From NCBI GenBank assembly GCA_030589225.1, contig JAUUWD010000054.1, positions 1 through 8,291 on the forward strand: a stretch of 8,291 nt of DNA. Direction: 5' to 3'. The position numbers were made by a program, and so were the translations under genes. How positions within the stretch are numbered: position 1 is the first letter of the stretch; each line of letters starts with the position of its first letter. Source of the DNA: Desulfobacteraceae bacterium (GTDB taxonomy: Bacteria > Desulfobacterota > DSM-4660 > Desulfatiglandales > Desulfatiglandaceae). This document shows, piece by piece, positions 1 through 5,523 of this stretch. Below the pieces are notes generated by a model. The model made no database searches. It saw nothing but the letters and a program-made list of their open reading frames with translations, and was not told the DNA's origin.

Positions 1-131
1 GTTATGCTTTTAATATGTATCTAAAGGAGGTGATGGCTATGAAGCGCTTTATGGTACCAAGGGTAGCCCATTGTAGCAGTGGTTGCCATATCAAGTCCTG
101 GGCAAGACGTTAAACTGCCTAAGCAGATTAA

Positions 132-368
132 TTTTCCCCATGCATATTCCGGTTGCGATCCAAAGCACCACCTATCCCAAAAGGCTTTTATTGTAAATGG
201 TCTCAAAGTATCGCTGTTGAAAGTAAGAGTTTTGTTGAAGGGATAAAAGAGAAGCTCGGCATTCGGACAAAGAGACGAAAAGTTGTGGAATCTAAAGGTT
301 TGTATCATCTTCGTGAAGCGCAGGCTGCTTACAATAGTAATTTTACCCCTGAAAATAGTGTGTTAAGA
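132..368 (+). pseudogene. C-terminal remnant of a REP-associated (Y1/IS200-like) tyrosine transposase
   Basis: The reading frame is open from just after a stop at 129-131. It encodes a segment typical of the C-terminal part of REP-associated Y1 transposase-like proteins: KWSQSIAV, then SKSFVEGIKEKLGIRTKRRK, then YHLREAQAAY and NFTPENSVLR. That order (FVE-IK-LGIR-RKV, LRE-AAY, ENxxLR) is what I recognise from the family. The N-terminal HUH/Tyr catalytic domain is absent; upstream sequence in all three frames gives no match I can see. After Arg at 366-368 the similarity stops and the frame runs into antisense MFS sequence. It is therefore a fragment, not a working gene. Recognition is from memory of the family; a profile search would settle it. 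Confidence 0.6.
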
Positions 369-469
369 GCCATCCGCTCTCCCATACCGACAAGGATGAC
401 CATGCACAGAAGGCCGACCGTACTTTTTCGCAGACCAAGAAAGTCCGAAATATGCGTCAGACTGGCCAT
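368..469 (-). pseudogene. N-terminal fragment of an MFS transporter
   Basis: Reading the minus strand from ATG at 469-467 gives a 34-residue start typical of an inner-membrane transporter: MASLTHISDFLGLRKS, then a hydrophobic helix TVGLLCMVILVGMGERMA. The GMGERMA ending of the first helix resembles a group of MFS transporters in Desulfobacterota, where it continues ERFLPIYL. Here the similarity ends at about 368, where the antisense transposase remnant begins, and the frame stops at 329. A good Shine-Dalgarno (AGAGGA, 8 nt before the ATG) supports this start. The ATG lies 41 nt downstream of the cupin stop on the same strand, so it was probably the second gene of a cupin-transporter operon. 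It is now truncated after one membrane helix and cannot function. Confidence 0.5.
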
Positions 470-510
470 TGCAATAATCCTCTTTAAAAGAGTTGATACA
501 GTATAGATCT

Positions 511-831
511 TTAAATTGGCGGTGCAATAGTCACGAGTACGCGCATTTTACTTTTTGCCCGTATACCATGAGGTTCGCTGATATCCGAAATCAGGACGTC
601 TCCCGGATAAGCAGGAATCTCACCCCCATCTTTTCCAAGAAATGAGCCGTCGCCTTCAAGTACGACTATACTAAGCTGGCCTTCTAAATCATGTGAGTGC
701 ACGGGAAGTTCCTGACCGGGGTTAAAATTGAAATTCAAAACCTTGAAGTATGGGGAATCGTGAACTAACAATTTTTTGAACACTTTGTCATTGAAACCAC
801 TCTCCTTAAACACTTCAATTCGTTTCATCAT
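511..831 (-). CDS. small single-domain cupin protein
   Basis: A 106-residue protein of the cupin_2 type, a single beta-barrel domain and probably cytosolic. The first cupin motif is visible at about residues 38-60: PGQELPVHSHDLEGQLSIVV, with the two histidines of HSH and the following Glu as likely metal ligands. The second motif is PGDVLISDISEPHGIRA (about 76-92), with its His as the remaining ligand. The ending VLVTIAPPI is typical of the small anaerobe versions. No substrate can be assigned; such proteins act as metal-dependent enzymes, sensors or ligand binders. Of the two adjacent start codons the first is preferred: AAGGAGA lies about 8 nt upstream. A truncated MFS gene follows on the same strand, so a former cupin-transporter operon is likely. 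Confidence 0.85.
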   Translation of the reverse strand: MMKRIEVFKESGFNDKVFKKLLVHDSPYFKVLNFNFNPGQELPVHSHDLEGQLSIVVLEGDGSFLGKDGGEIPAYPGDVLISDISEPHGIRAKSKMRVLVTIAPPI

Positions 832-888
832 GGCTGATTCTCCTTTCTTTTATTATTTTTAAACCCTAAATTTATTTTGCCCTGAAAA

Positions 889-909
889 ACCTGGTCTTTT
901 GGGCCAGGT
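889..909. repeat. hairpin repeat, copy 1
   Basis: CCTGGTCTTTTGGGCCAGG at 890-908 is a hairpin with a CCTGG/CCAGG stem, extendable through a G-U and a C-G pair; in this copy an extra A-T pair gives ACCTGG/CCAGGT. An exact copy lies at 1143-1161. Read on the minus strand, this copy is followed by five T residues, so it could act as a terminator or attenuator in the leader of the cupin gene. It may instead be a REP-like element. Confidence 0.7.
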
Positions 910-950
910 CAGAGTTCTCTGGCTCTGCCTGAAAAATCGCTGCAAGAGTT

Positions 951-993
951 TGAAGTGAACTAAATCCGCCAAAGTACGGTGGCGGATAAAGTT
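951..993. repeat. nested hairpin with ATCCGCC/GGCGGAT stem
   Basis: Perfect 7-bp stem ATCCGCC (964-970) and GGCGGAT (981-987) around a 10-nt loop. It extends past a symmetric AA/AA internal loop by AACT/AGTT. The left flank GAAGTGAACT is related to the AAAGTGAGCT and AGATCACTTT units found nearby in both orientations. Confidence 0.55.
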
Positions 994-994
994 T

Positions 995-1073
995 AAAGTG
1001 AGCTAAAGTTAAGGAATTATGTCAATTATATAAAATCAGTGGAGCGAAGCGACACCATAACTTTAGACACTTT
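995..1073. repeat. long imperfect inverted repeat
   Basis: The left arm AAAGTG-AG-CTAAAGTTA (995-1011) pairs with the right arm TAACTTTAG-A-CACTTT (1058-1073). Fifteen base pairs are interrupted by one small internal loop and enclose a 46-nt loop that contains GGAGCGAAGCGACACC. This resembles palindromic repeats scattered in Desulfobacterales genomes, possibly REP- or MITE-like. That resemblance is from memory. Confidence 0.5.
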
Positions 1074-1096
1074 AGATCACTTTAGACACTTTTAAC
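1060..1096. repeat. four tandem ACTTTAGAC-like units
   Basis: The units are ACTTTAGAC (1060-1068), ACTTTAGATC (1069-1078), ACTTTAGAC (1079-1087) and ACTTTTAAC (1088-1096). The period of 9-10 bp is close to one helical turn. Reverse-complement versions occur at 951-963 and 995-1010. Confidence 0.7.
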
Positions 1097-1118
1097 TTGT
1101 ACGGCTTTAAGTAAAACA

Positions 1119-1133
1119 GCCCCTTTCAGGGGC
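1119..1133. repeat. GC-rich hairpin
   Basis: GCCCCT (1119-1124) and AGGGGC (1128-1133) form a 6-bp stem with a 3-nt loop. On the minus strand it is followed by TGTTTTAC, a weak terminator-like tail. No minus-strand gene within the window lies upstream of it. Confidence 0.45.
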
Positions 1134-1142
1134 AAACCAAAG

Positions 1143-1161
1143 CCTGGTCTTTTGGGCCAGG
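1143..1161. repeat. hairpin repeat, copy 2
   Basis: Exact 19-bp copy of the hairpin at 890-908, in the same orientation and 253 bp away. The flanking bases differ, so only the hairpin itself is duplicated. Confidence 0.7.
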
Positions 1162-1198
1162 ATTCTTTACTAATTATAATCTTTTATGTGCGTTTACA

Positions 1199-1212
1199 TT
1201 GACTTAAATCAA
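1199..1212. promoter_or_regulatory. FNR/CRP-family-like binding site
   Basis: TTGAC-TTAA-ATCAA is one mismatch from the FNR consensus TTGAT-N4-ATCAA. It lies in an AT-rich spacer about 115 bp upstream of the putative RNA promoter's -35 and is followed directly by the perfect palindrome GAACCGGTTC (1213-1222). A TACAAT hexamer sits at 1225-1230, but the spacing to the box is not standard for an activator. Confidence 0.3.
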
Positions 1213-1325
1213 GAACCGGTTCATTACAATAAAAGAATGATTTTCAAAAACATATATGATTTATTAAATTTTATTGGTTTAAATGAGCCCACACACAATA
1301 AATACTACGATGTGGTATTTTTTTC

Positions 1326-1354
1326 TTGACATAAGTATTCAGGAATGATATTTA
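1326..1354 (+). promoter_or_regulatory. sigma70-type promoter of a putative small RNA
   Basis: A consensus -35 TTGACA (1326-1331), a 17-bp spacer and a -10 TATTTA (1349-1354; 4 of 6 consensus positions). This predicts transcription from about 1361. A strong terminator ends only about 60 bases later, and no ORF lies between. Confidence 0.5.
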
Positions 1355-1360
1355 GAAAAC

Positions 1361-1424
1361 GTAAAGCCATTGTTCCTTCCTCTGAATTAGGGCGGTTTTC
1401 TTTTTATAAAAACCGCCCTTTTTT
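1361..1424 (+). ncRNA. putative small RNA of about 64 nt
   Basis: Bounded by a good sigma70-like promoter (-10 at 1349-1354) and a strong intrinsic terminator (1389-1424). The 5' part is an unpaired, pyrimidine-rich stretch (CCATTGTTCCTTCCTCTG, 1368-1385); the 3' half is the terminator hairpin. This is the architecture of a trans-acting sRNA with an anti-Shine-Dalgarno-like seed. There is no start codon with a ribosome binding site inside. It could instead be an attenuated leader, but the next gene has its own promoter about 100 bp further on. No known RNA family is recognised. Confidence 0.4.
1389..1424 (+). terminator. strong rho-independent terminator
   Basis: An 11-bp perfect stem AGGGCGGTTTT (1389-1399) and AAAACCGCCCT (1409-1419) with a 9-nt loop, followed by an uninterrupted run of T to 1424. 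The T-run is only on the + strand side, so it terminates rightward transcription. Confidence 0.88.
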
Positions 1425-1523
1425 ATCACCTTATTCTTCTTTCCTCCTGCAATATCTCTGATGATGTCATTTCAGTAATGGATTTATCCTGTCCGGATAG
1501 AGTTTGCTTCCTGAAAAAAATGC

Positions 1524-1553
1524 TTGACAAGTGATACCACATAGTATTACTAT
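1524..1553 (+). promoter_or_regulatory. promoter of the cysteine-rich HTH regulator gene
   Basis: Consensus -35 TTGACA (1524-1529), then an 18-bp spacer and a -10-like TACTAT (1548-1553; 4 of 6). A perfect TATAAT at 1572-1577 could serve a second start but lacks a good -35. The spacer and the TACTAT hexamer lie inside the 33-bp palindrome, so a bound protein would block RNA polymerase. Confidence 0.5.
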
Positions 1554-1563
1554 GTGTTATCAC
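1531..1563. promoter_or_regulatory. 33-bp palindromic operator
   Basis: Left arm GTGATACCACATAGTA (1531-1546), central T (1547), right arm TACTATGTGTTATCAC (1548-1563). The arms are reverse complements with one mismatched pair (1537/1557). The inner 19 bp (1538-1556) are perfect. The right arm is followed by a direct-repeat-like AATGTGGTTATAAT (1564-1577) that overlaps the TATAAT hexamer. Its place between -35 and -10, just upstream of an XRE-type gene, points to autoregulation; that part is inferred. Confidence 0.75.
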
Positions 1564-1625
1564 AATGTGGTTATAATTTGGACAATTTTTTTAGAACTTT
1601 CATCGAAAGCAACCGGGAATTCAGC

Positions 1626-2000
1626 TTGGACAGTAAAGAATTTAAACATTTCAGGTATAGACTGGGCAAGACACAGCGGCAGATGGCACAACTGCTTGGA
1701 GTGTCGCTTAAGGCTGTCCATAGTTACGAGCAAGGATGGCGAACTGTACCGGCCCATGTGGAACGGCAGATATTATTTCTAGTCTCCAGATTGAATGAGA
1801 ATAGCAAAGGTAGAAAGTCATGCTGGGTTGTGAAAAAATGCCCCCCGGAGCGTAAGAAACAATGTCCGGCCTGGGAGTTTCAGGCAGGAACGCTTTGCTG
1901 GTTTATTAACGGCACTATTTGTGATGGCACCGTTCATAAAAACTGGAAAGAAAAGATGAAATTGTGCCGATCTTGTGAAATTTTGAAATCCTTCCTTTAA
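1626..2000 (+). CDS. XRE-type HTH regulator with seven-cysteine two-CW domain
   Basis: With the TTG start at 1626 this is a 124-residue protein. Residues 1-55 are an XRE/Cro-like helix-turn-helix (FRYRLGKTQRQMAQLLGVSL, then KAVHSYEQGWRTVP). A basic linker leads to a C-terminal domain with cysteines at 66, 72, 80, 91, 99, 114 and 117. It includes two Cys-Trp pairs (66-67, 91-92) and a final CRSC. I recognise this as the two-CW type domain common in Desulfobacterota; its ligand is not established as far as I know, with zinc, an Fe-S cluster or thiol redox all possible. The longer frame from GTG 1554 would start inside the operator. The next in-frame start, TTG 1578, has no Shine-Dalgarno, while TTG 1626 follows CCGGGAA. 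It probably binds the palindrome 63 bp upstream and, being 98 bp from metY with no terminator, may control metYXW. Confidence 0.8.
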   Translation: MDSKEFKHFRYRLGKTQRQMAQLLGVSLKAVHSYEQGWRTVPAHVERQILFLVSRLNENSKGRKSCWVVKKCPPERKKQCPAWEFQAGTLCWFINGTICDGTVHKNWKEKMKLCRSCEILKSFL

Positions 2001-2098
2001 CTTCTAATAAAACCAGAGGCTTTCTAAGACGGAGGAAACGGAAGGCTATAGAGGCTGGAGGAAGAGAAAAGTAAGGACACTATTTTTGGAGGTATGAC

Positions 2099-3358
2099 AT
2101 GAATCAAAAGAGGAATTATCGTTTCAACACCCTGGTTATTCATGCTTCACAGTCGCCTGAAGACTGGCAAGGTGCAACGCTTCCTCCTATTTTTCAAACA
2201 GCTTCCCATCTGCACCCTACAGCTGAGAATCTGAGTCAAACCTTTGCCGGTAAAAAGACTGACCATATTTACATGCGGCTCACAAACCCCACAAATCGCA
2301 TCCTGGAGGAAAAATTGACTGCCCTGGAAGGCGGCCTTGGGGCGGTGGTTATGTCTTCTGGCATGGCGGCAATTACTAATGCATGCATGGCGTTACTTAG
2401 GGCCGGAGATGAGTTTGTAACCGGGAATTCTCTTTTCATGTCCACATATCTCCTATTTATTAACGTCTTTAAAAAATATGATATTACTGCGCGCCTGGTT
2501 GAATCCACTGATATTGAAGGAATAGAAAAGGCAATAAACGCCAAAACACGCTTTTTATACCTGGAAACCATCGGAAACCCCAAGATGGATATTCCGGATC
2601 TGGCCCGTGTTGCAGAGATAGCTCACCGGCACGGAATTCCTTTGCTTGTGGAGCACACCCTGGCCCCACCCGATCTTTGCCGGCCATTAGCATTGGGAGC
2701 AGATGTGGTGCTTCATTCTACTACTAAGTATCTGAGCGGGCATGGGGATGCCGTGGGTGGTGTTGTCATAGACGGAGGAAGTTTTTCGTGGTCTGAGGAA
2801 CGATTCCCGGATTTTATACCTTATATCGATAGAAAGGGGCCCCTGGCTTTTTTAGACAAGGTTTGGCGTGAACATCACATTAATTTCGGGACCACTCAGG
2901 CACCGATGCATTCCTACCTTACCGCGATCGGCCTCGACACTCTAGCTCTGCGTATGGAGCGGCATATGGATAATACTTTGGCGGTGGCGCGCTACCTCAG
3001 AGAGCGACCTGATGTATACTGGGGCAATTATCCTGGCTTCGAAGATCATCCCTCGCATGGCATTGCCCGAAAGCTGTTCGAGGATAAAGGATTTGGTGGA
3101 ATGCTGACTTTTGGCCTTAAGGATCAGGAGGCCTGCTTTCGATTCATCGACAGCCTACGATTGATCTACCATCTGGCCAACCTGGGTGACTGTAAAACCC
3201 TGGCGATTCATCCTTACTCGTCCCAGTATGTTGCCTTTGATGATCCCACCAGAGAAAGACTATCCATCACTCCTGATATGATCAGGCTTTCGGTTGGTAT
3301 TGAGGCGAAGGAAGACATCTGTGAGGATCTGGGCCAGGCCCTTGATAATATAAAATAA
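2099..3358 (+). CDS. metY: O-acetylhomoserine sulfhydrylase-like PLP enzyme (divergent)
   Basis: A 419-residue fold-type I PLP enzyme of the Cys/Met metabolism family. Given metX next door, the expected reaction is O-acetylhomoserine plus sulfide to homocysteine, in the cytosol. Visible: the YMR-x2-NPT segment (58-65), the phosphate loop SSGMA (86-90), YLETIGNP (154-161), the PLP lysine Lys210 in HSTTKYLSGHGD, and the substrate-carboxylate Arg396 in TPDMIRLSVGIE. Odd: the usual VDNT is VEHT (Glu185, His186), and the usual LYGGTY is LFMSTY, so the Tyr that stacks on PLP is Phe113. The lysine is intact, so activity is likely but substrate preference may differ. The start is firm: GGAGGT (2088-2093) with a 5-nt spacer. 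The purine-rich 98-nt leader shows no SAM riboswitch that I can see. Confidence 0.85.
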   Translation: MNQKRNYRFNTLVIHASQSPEDWQGATLPPIFQTASHLHPTAENLSQTFAGKKTDHIYMRLTNPTNRILEEKLTALEGGLGAVVMSSGMAAITNACMALLRAGDEFVTGNSLFMSTYLLFINVFKKYDITARLVESTDIEGIEKAINAKTRFLYLETIGNPKMDIPDLARVAEIAHRHGIPLLVEHTLAPPDLCRPLALGADVVLHSTTKYLSGHGDAVGGVVIDGGSFSWSEERFPDFIPYIDRKGPLAFLDKVWREHHINFGTTQAPMHSYLTAIGLDTLALRMERHMDNTLAVARYLRERPDVYWGNYPGFEDHPSHGIARKLFEDKGFGGMLTFGLKDQEACFRFIDSLRLIYHLANLGDCKTLAIHPYSSQYVAFDDPTRERLSITPDMIRLSVGIEAKEDICEDLGQALDNIK

Positions 3359-3433
3359 AATGGAAGACCAAGATCAAAATAAGAAATAGTCCCTTAAATC
3401 GTCAATCTTCAATCGAGAATCAACAATTGGAAG

Positions 3434-4621
3434 ATGAGTGAATACATAGAACATGACAAAGCCGGTGTTTCGGTTGGGCTTGTGGAGAAAAAATCATTCG
3501 CTTTTGCCGAACCACCCAATGAAATGATACTGGAGAGCGGTGCAAGGCTTGGTCCGGTGACGATTGCATACGAAACCTGCGGTGAACTGAATGATGATAA
3601 AAGTAACGCAGTTCTCATTTGCCATGCCTTATCCGGAGATTCTCACGTGGCAGGTTATTACAGTGAGGATGACCCCAAACCCGGCTGGTGGGATATCATG
3701 GTAGGGCCTGGGAAGGGGATCGATACCGACAAGTATTTTATTGTCTGTTCAAACATCCTTGGGAGCTGTATAGGATCCACCGGTCCCTGTACCTACAATC
3801 CTAAAACTGTCGAACCCTATGGGCTCGATTTTCCTGTTGTCACTATCGGGGACATGGTCAAAGCCCAAAAGGCGTTGCTGGATCATTTGGGAATTAAAAA
3901 GATCCTTTCGGTCATCGGTGGTTCCATTGGGGGGATGCAGGTTTTGGAATGGTGTGTCAGCTATCCGGAGATGGTTGTTTCTGCTATTCCGCTGGCAACC
4001 ACCACCAGACACTCTGCTCTGGCAATTGCTTTTAACGAGGTAGCCAGACAGGCGATCATGGCCGATCCTAACTGGAACAACGGCGACTATTATTCAGGGG
4101 CGGAGCCGGATCTTGGGCTAGCTGTCGCCCGCATGATTGGTCATATCACCTATCTGTCAGATGAGTCCATGCGCATAAAATTCGGAAGACAACTGCAGGA
4201 TAAAAGCGATATTTCTTACAATTTCGATGCTGATTTCCAGGTAGAAAGCTATCTTCGCTATCAGGGCGCAAAGTTTGTTCAACGTTTTGACGCCAATTCT
4301 TTTCTTTATATTACCAAGGCTGCCGATTACTACGACCTGGAGAAACAGCACGGTAATGGATCTGCGGTTGAGGCCTTTTCCAAGACCAAGGCCAAATTTC
4401 TGGTTGTTTCCTTTACTTCTGACTGGCTTTACCCGACCTACCAATCCAGGACCATGGTCCAGGCCTTGAAGAAGAACGGTCTTGATGTGAGCTTTTGTGA
4501 GATCGAAGCCGACTGGGGGCACGATGCATTTCTTTTACCCAGTAAGAGTTTGACCGCCATGGTGAAAGGCTTTTTGGAACGTGTTAATAATGAAAACGGA
4601 AAAGAAGAAAATGCGCTTTGA
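3434..4621 (+). CDS. metX: homoserine O-acetyltransferase MetX
   Basis: A 395-residue alpha/beta hydrolase-fold acyltransferase that transfers acetyl from acetyl-CoA to homoserine, the first committed step of methionine synthesis. Family hallmarks: [14 protein letters not shown] (61-74), [12 protein letters not shown] (107-118), nucleophile Ser164 in GGSIGGMQ, Asp330 in SFTSDWLYP and His363 in [10 protein letters not shown], which complete the catalytic triad. Length is normal. The ATG chosen has only GGAAG directly against it, a poor spacing, but the protein similarity ([18 protein letters not shown]) begins within a few residues. The succinyl versus acetyl donor cannot be read reliably from motifs alone. 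metY lies 75 bp upstream, and metW overlaps the 3' end, so these three are one transcription unit. Confidence 0.93.
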   Translation: MSEYIEHDKAGVSVGLVEKKSFAFAEPPNEMILESGARLGPVTIAYETCGELNDDKSNAVLICHALSGDSHVAGYYSEDDPKPGWWDIMVGPGKGIDTDKYFIVCSNILGSCIGSTGPCTYNPKTVEPYGLDFPVVTIGDMVKAQKALLDHLGIKKILSVIGGSIGGMQVLEWCVSYPEMVVSAIPLATTTRHSALAIAFNEVARQAIMADPNWNNGDYYSGAEPDLGLAVARMIGHITYLSDESMRIKFGRQLQDKSDISYNFDADFQVESYLRYQGAKFVQRFDANSFLYITKAADYYDLEKQHGNGSAVEAFSKTKAKFLVVSFTSDWLYPTYQSRTMVQALKKNGLDVSFCEIEADWGHDAFLLPSKSLTAMVKGFLERVNNENGKEENAL

Positions 4622-5204
4622 TCTTCAGATAATAGCTTCCTGGATAGAGCCCGGTGCCAAGGTGCTCGATCTCGGCTGTGGTGAAGGAGAGCTCCTTTAT
4701 TTTCTAAAAAAAGATAAGCAGATAGAAGGCACCGGGATTGAGCGTGTCGAATCAAAAGTTACCAGATGTATTGAAAAAGGAGTGCCGGTTCTTCAGGGTG
4801 ATATTAATGAAGAAATCCAGGATTATCCGGATGACACCTTTGATTATGTCATCTTGAGTCAAACTTTGCAGCAAGTATATGAGCCGGCGATGTTAATCCA
4901 GTCCCAGTTGCGAATCGGGAAAAAAGGAATCGTCAGCTTTCCCAATTGCAGTTGTTGGAACGTACGGTTGCAGCTTCTGGCAACGGGCTATGCACCTATT
5001 ACAAAGCAGCTTCCTTATGAGTGGTACGATACTCCCAATATTCGGGTTATTACCCTCAAGGATTTCAGGAAATTTTCAAAAGAGGTCGGTTTTAAAATCA
5101 TCAAAGAGGTGGCCATTAATACCCAAAACCAAGCTAAAAGTGGTAAAATTATTAAATTTCTACCCACCCTGTTCGCCACTTACGGTATTTTTCTTATAGG
5201 ATAG
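4611..5204 (+). CDS. metW: methionine biosynthesis protein MetW
   Basis: A 197-residue class I SAM-methyltransferase-like protein. The glycine-rich motif I is [12 protein letters not shown] near residue 20, followed by [24 protein letters not shown], the signature [18 protein letters not shown] and [19 protein letters not shown], all typical of MetW. MetW is known as the partner of MetX in many proteobacteria and is needed for full homoserine acetyltransferase activity; no methyl acceptor is established. ATG 4611 is chosen because MetW proteins start MR-D-L..I..WI and the length then fits. An in-frame ATG at 4590 would add seven residues. The start overlaps the end of metX by 11 nt, which suggests translational coupling. 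Confidence 0.9.
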   Translation: MRFDLQIIASWIEPGAKVLDLGCGEGELLYFLKKDKQIEGTGIERVESKVTRCIEKGVPVLQGDINEEIQDYPDDTFDYVILSQTLQQVYEPAMLIQSQLRIGKKGIVSFPNCSCWNVRLQLLATGYAPITKQLPYEWYDTPNIRVITLKDFRKFSKEVGFKIIKEVAINTQNQAKSGKIIKFLPTLFATYGIFLIG

Positions 5205-5274
5205 GATGAATTATAAAAGTTAATCCTCGCAATAATACCGGCTTAGGCGCTAAAACAGAACCAAGGAGGATGCA

Positions 5275-5523
5275 ATGAAATTTGTGGAAAAACAACCTGC
5301 AGATGATACTTTAGATTTAGTTTGTCGCATGTGTCCTCTCCATCTTTTAGAACCAGGTGAGAAACTTAAATGTCTGAAAAAAGGTCAGGTTTTAGAAGTA
5401 TTGACCGATTATGACGGGGCATTGGAGGATATCCCGGAATGGTGTCAAAAGTATGGCCAGGAATTTATGGGCATAGAAGAGGACGAGGACTATTATAAAC
5501 TATATATAAAGAAAGTTAAATGA
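5275..5523 (+). CDS. TusA-like sulfur-carrier protein with CxxCP motif
   Basis: An 82-residue protein related to TusA/SirA-like sulfur-transfer proteins. The core is VCRMCPLHLLEPGEKLKCL, then GQVLEVLTDYDGALEDIPEWC. The family's persulfide-carrying Cys-Pro is Cys20-Pro21. Here it is preceded by Cys17, giving CxxC, and the usual second proline (CPxP) is replaced (CPLH). Cys33 and Cys58 are additional. The start is firm: AAGGAGGA (5263-5270) just upstream of the ATG. Its stop overlaps the nifS-like start by ATGA (5520-5523), so the two are translationally coupled. The likely role is to take or pass sulfane sulfur within the adjacent NifS/NifU module; this is inferred from family and context. Confidence 0.8.
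   Translation: MKFVEKQPADDTLDLVCRMCPLHLLEPGEKLKCLKKGQVLEVLTDYDGALEDIPEWCQKYGQEFMGIEEDEDYYKLYIKKVK

Larger units (their letters stand above)
832..1530. other. long non-coding, structure-rich intergenic region
   Basis: About 700 bases between divergent genes (cupin leftward, HTH gene rightward) with no ORF that looks like a protein. The left half (889-1161) is packed with hairpins and short repeats. The right half is AT-rich and holds an FNR-like box, a complete promoter, a strong terminator and the promoter of the regulator gene. The individual elements are listed separately. Confidence 0.8.

Noticed and set aside
1289..1324. Terminator CCACA/TGTGG followed by a T-run
   Set aside because: The stem is only 5 bp with a 17-nt loop. 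The T-run lies next to the -35 of a promoter, so I do not call it.
1237..1329. 30-codon ORF in the AT-rich spacer
   Set aside because: No Shine-Dalgarno, no recognisable product, and it runs into the TTGACA of the next promoter. A chance ORF is the simpler reading.
1554..1625. GTG 1554 or TTG 1578 as the start of the HTH protein
   Set aside because: GTG 1554 lies inside the operator and next to the -10. TTG 1578 has no Shine-Dalgarno. The recognisable XRE domain begins just after TTG 1626.
2001..2098. SAM riboswitch in the metY leader
   Set aside because: I looked for SAM-I and SAM-II core motifs and saw none. The leader is only 98 nt and simply purine-rich.
2094..2101. Two-codon minicistrons ATG-NNN-TGA overlapping starts (2094 metY; 5270 TusA-like)
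   Set aside because: The first ATG is too close to the Shine-Dalgarno in both cases, and the pattern follows easily by chance from ATGA starts.
3359..3433. TCAATC repeats between metY and metX
   Set aside because: Only two or three short units; too little to call a repeat or a regulatory site.
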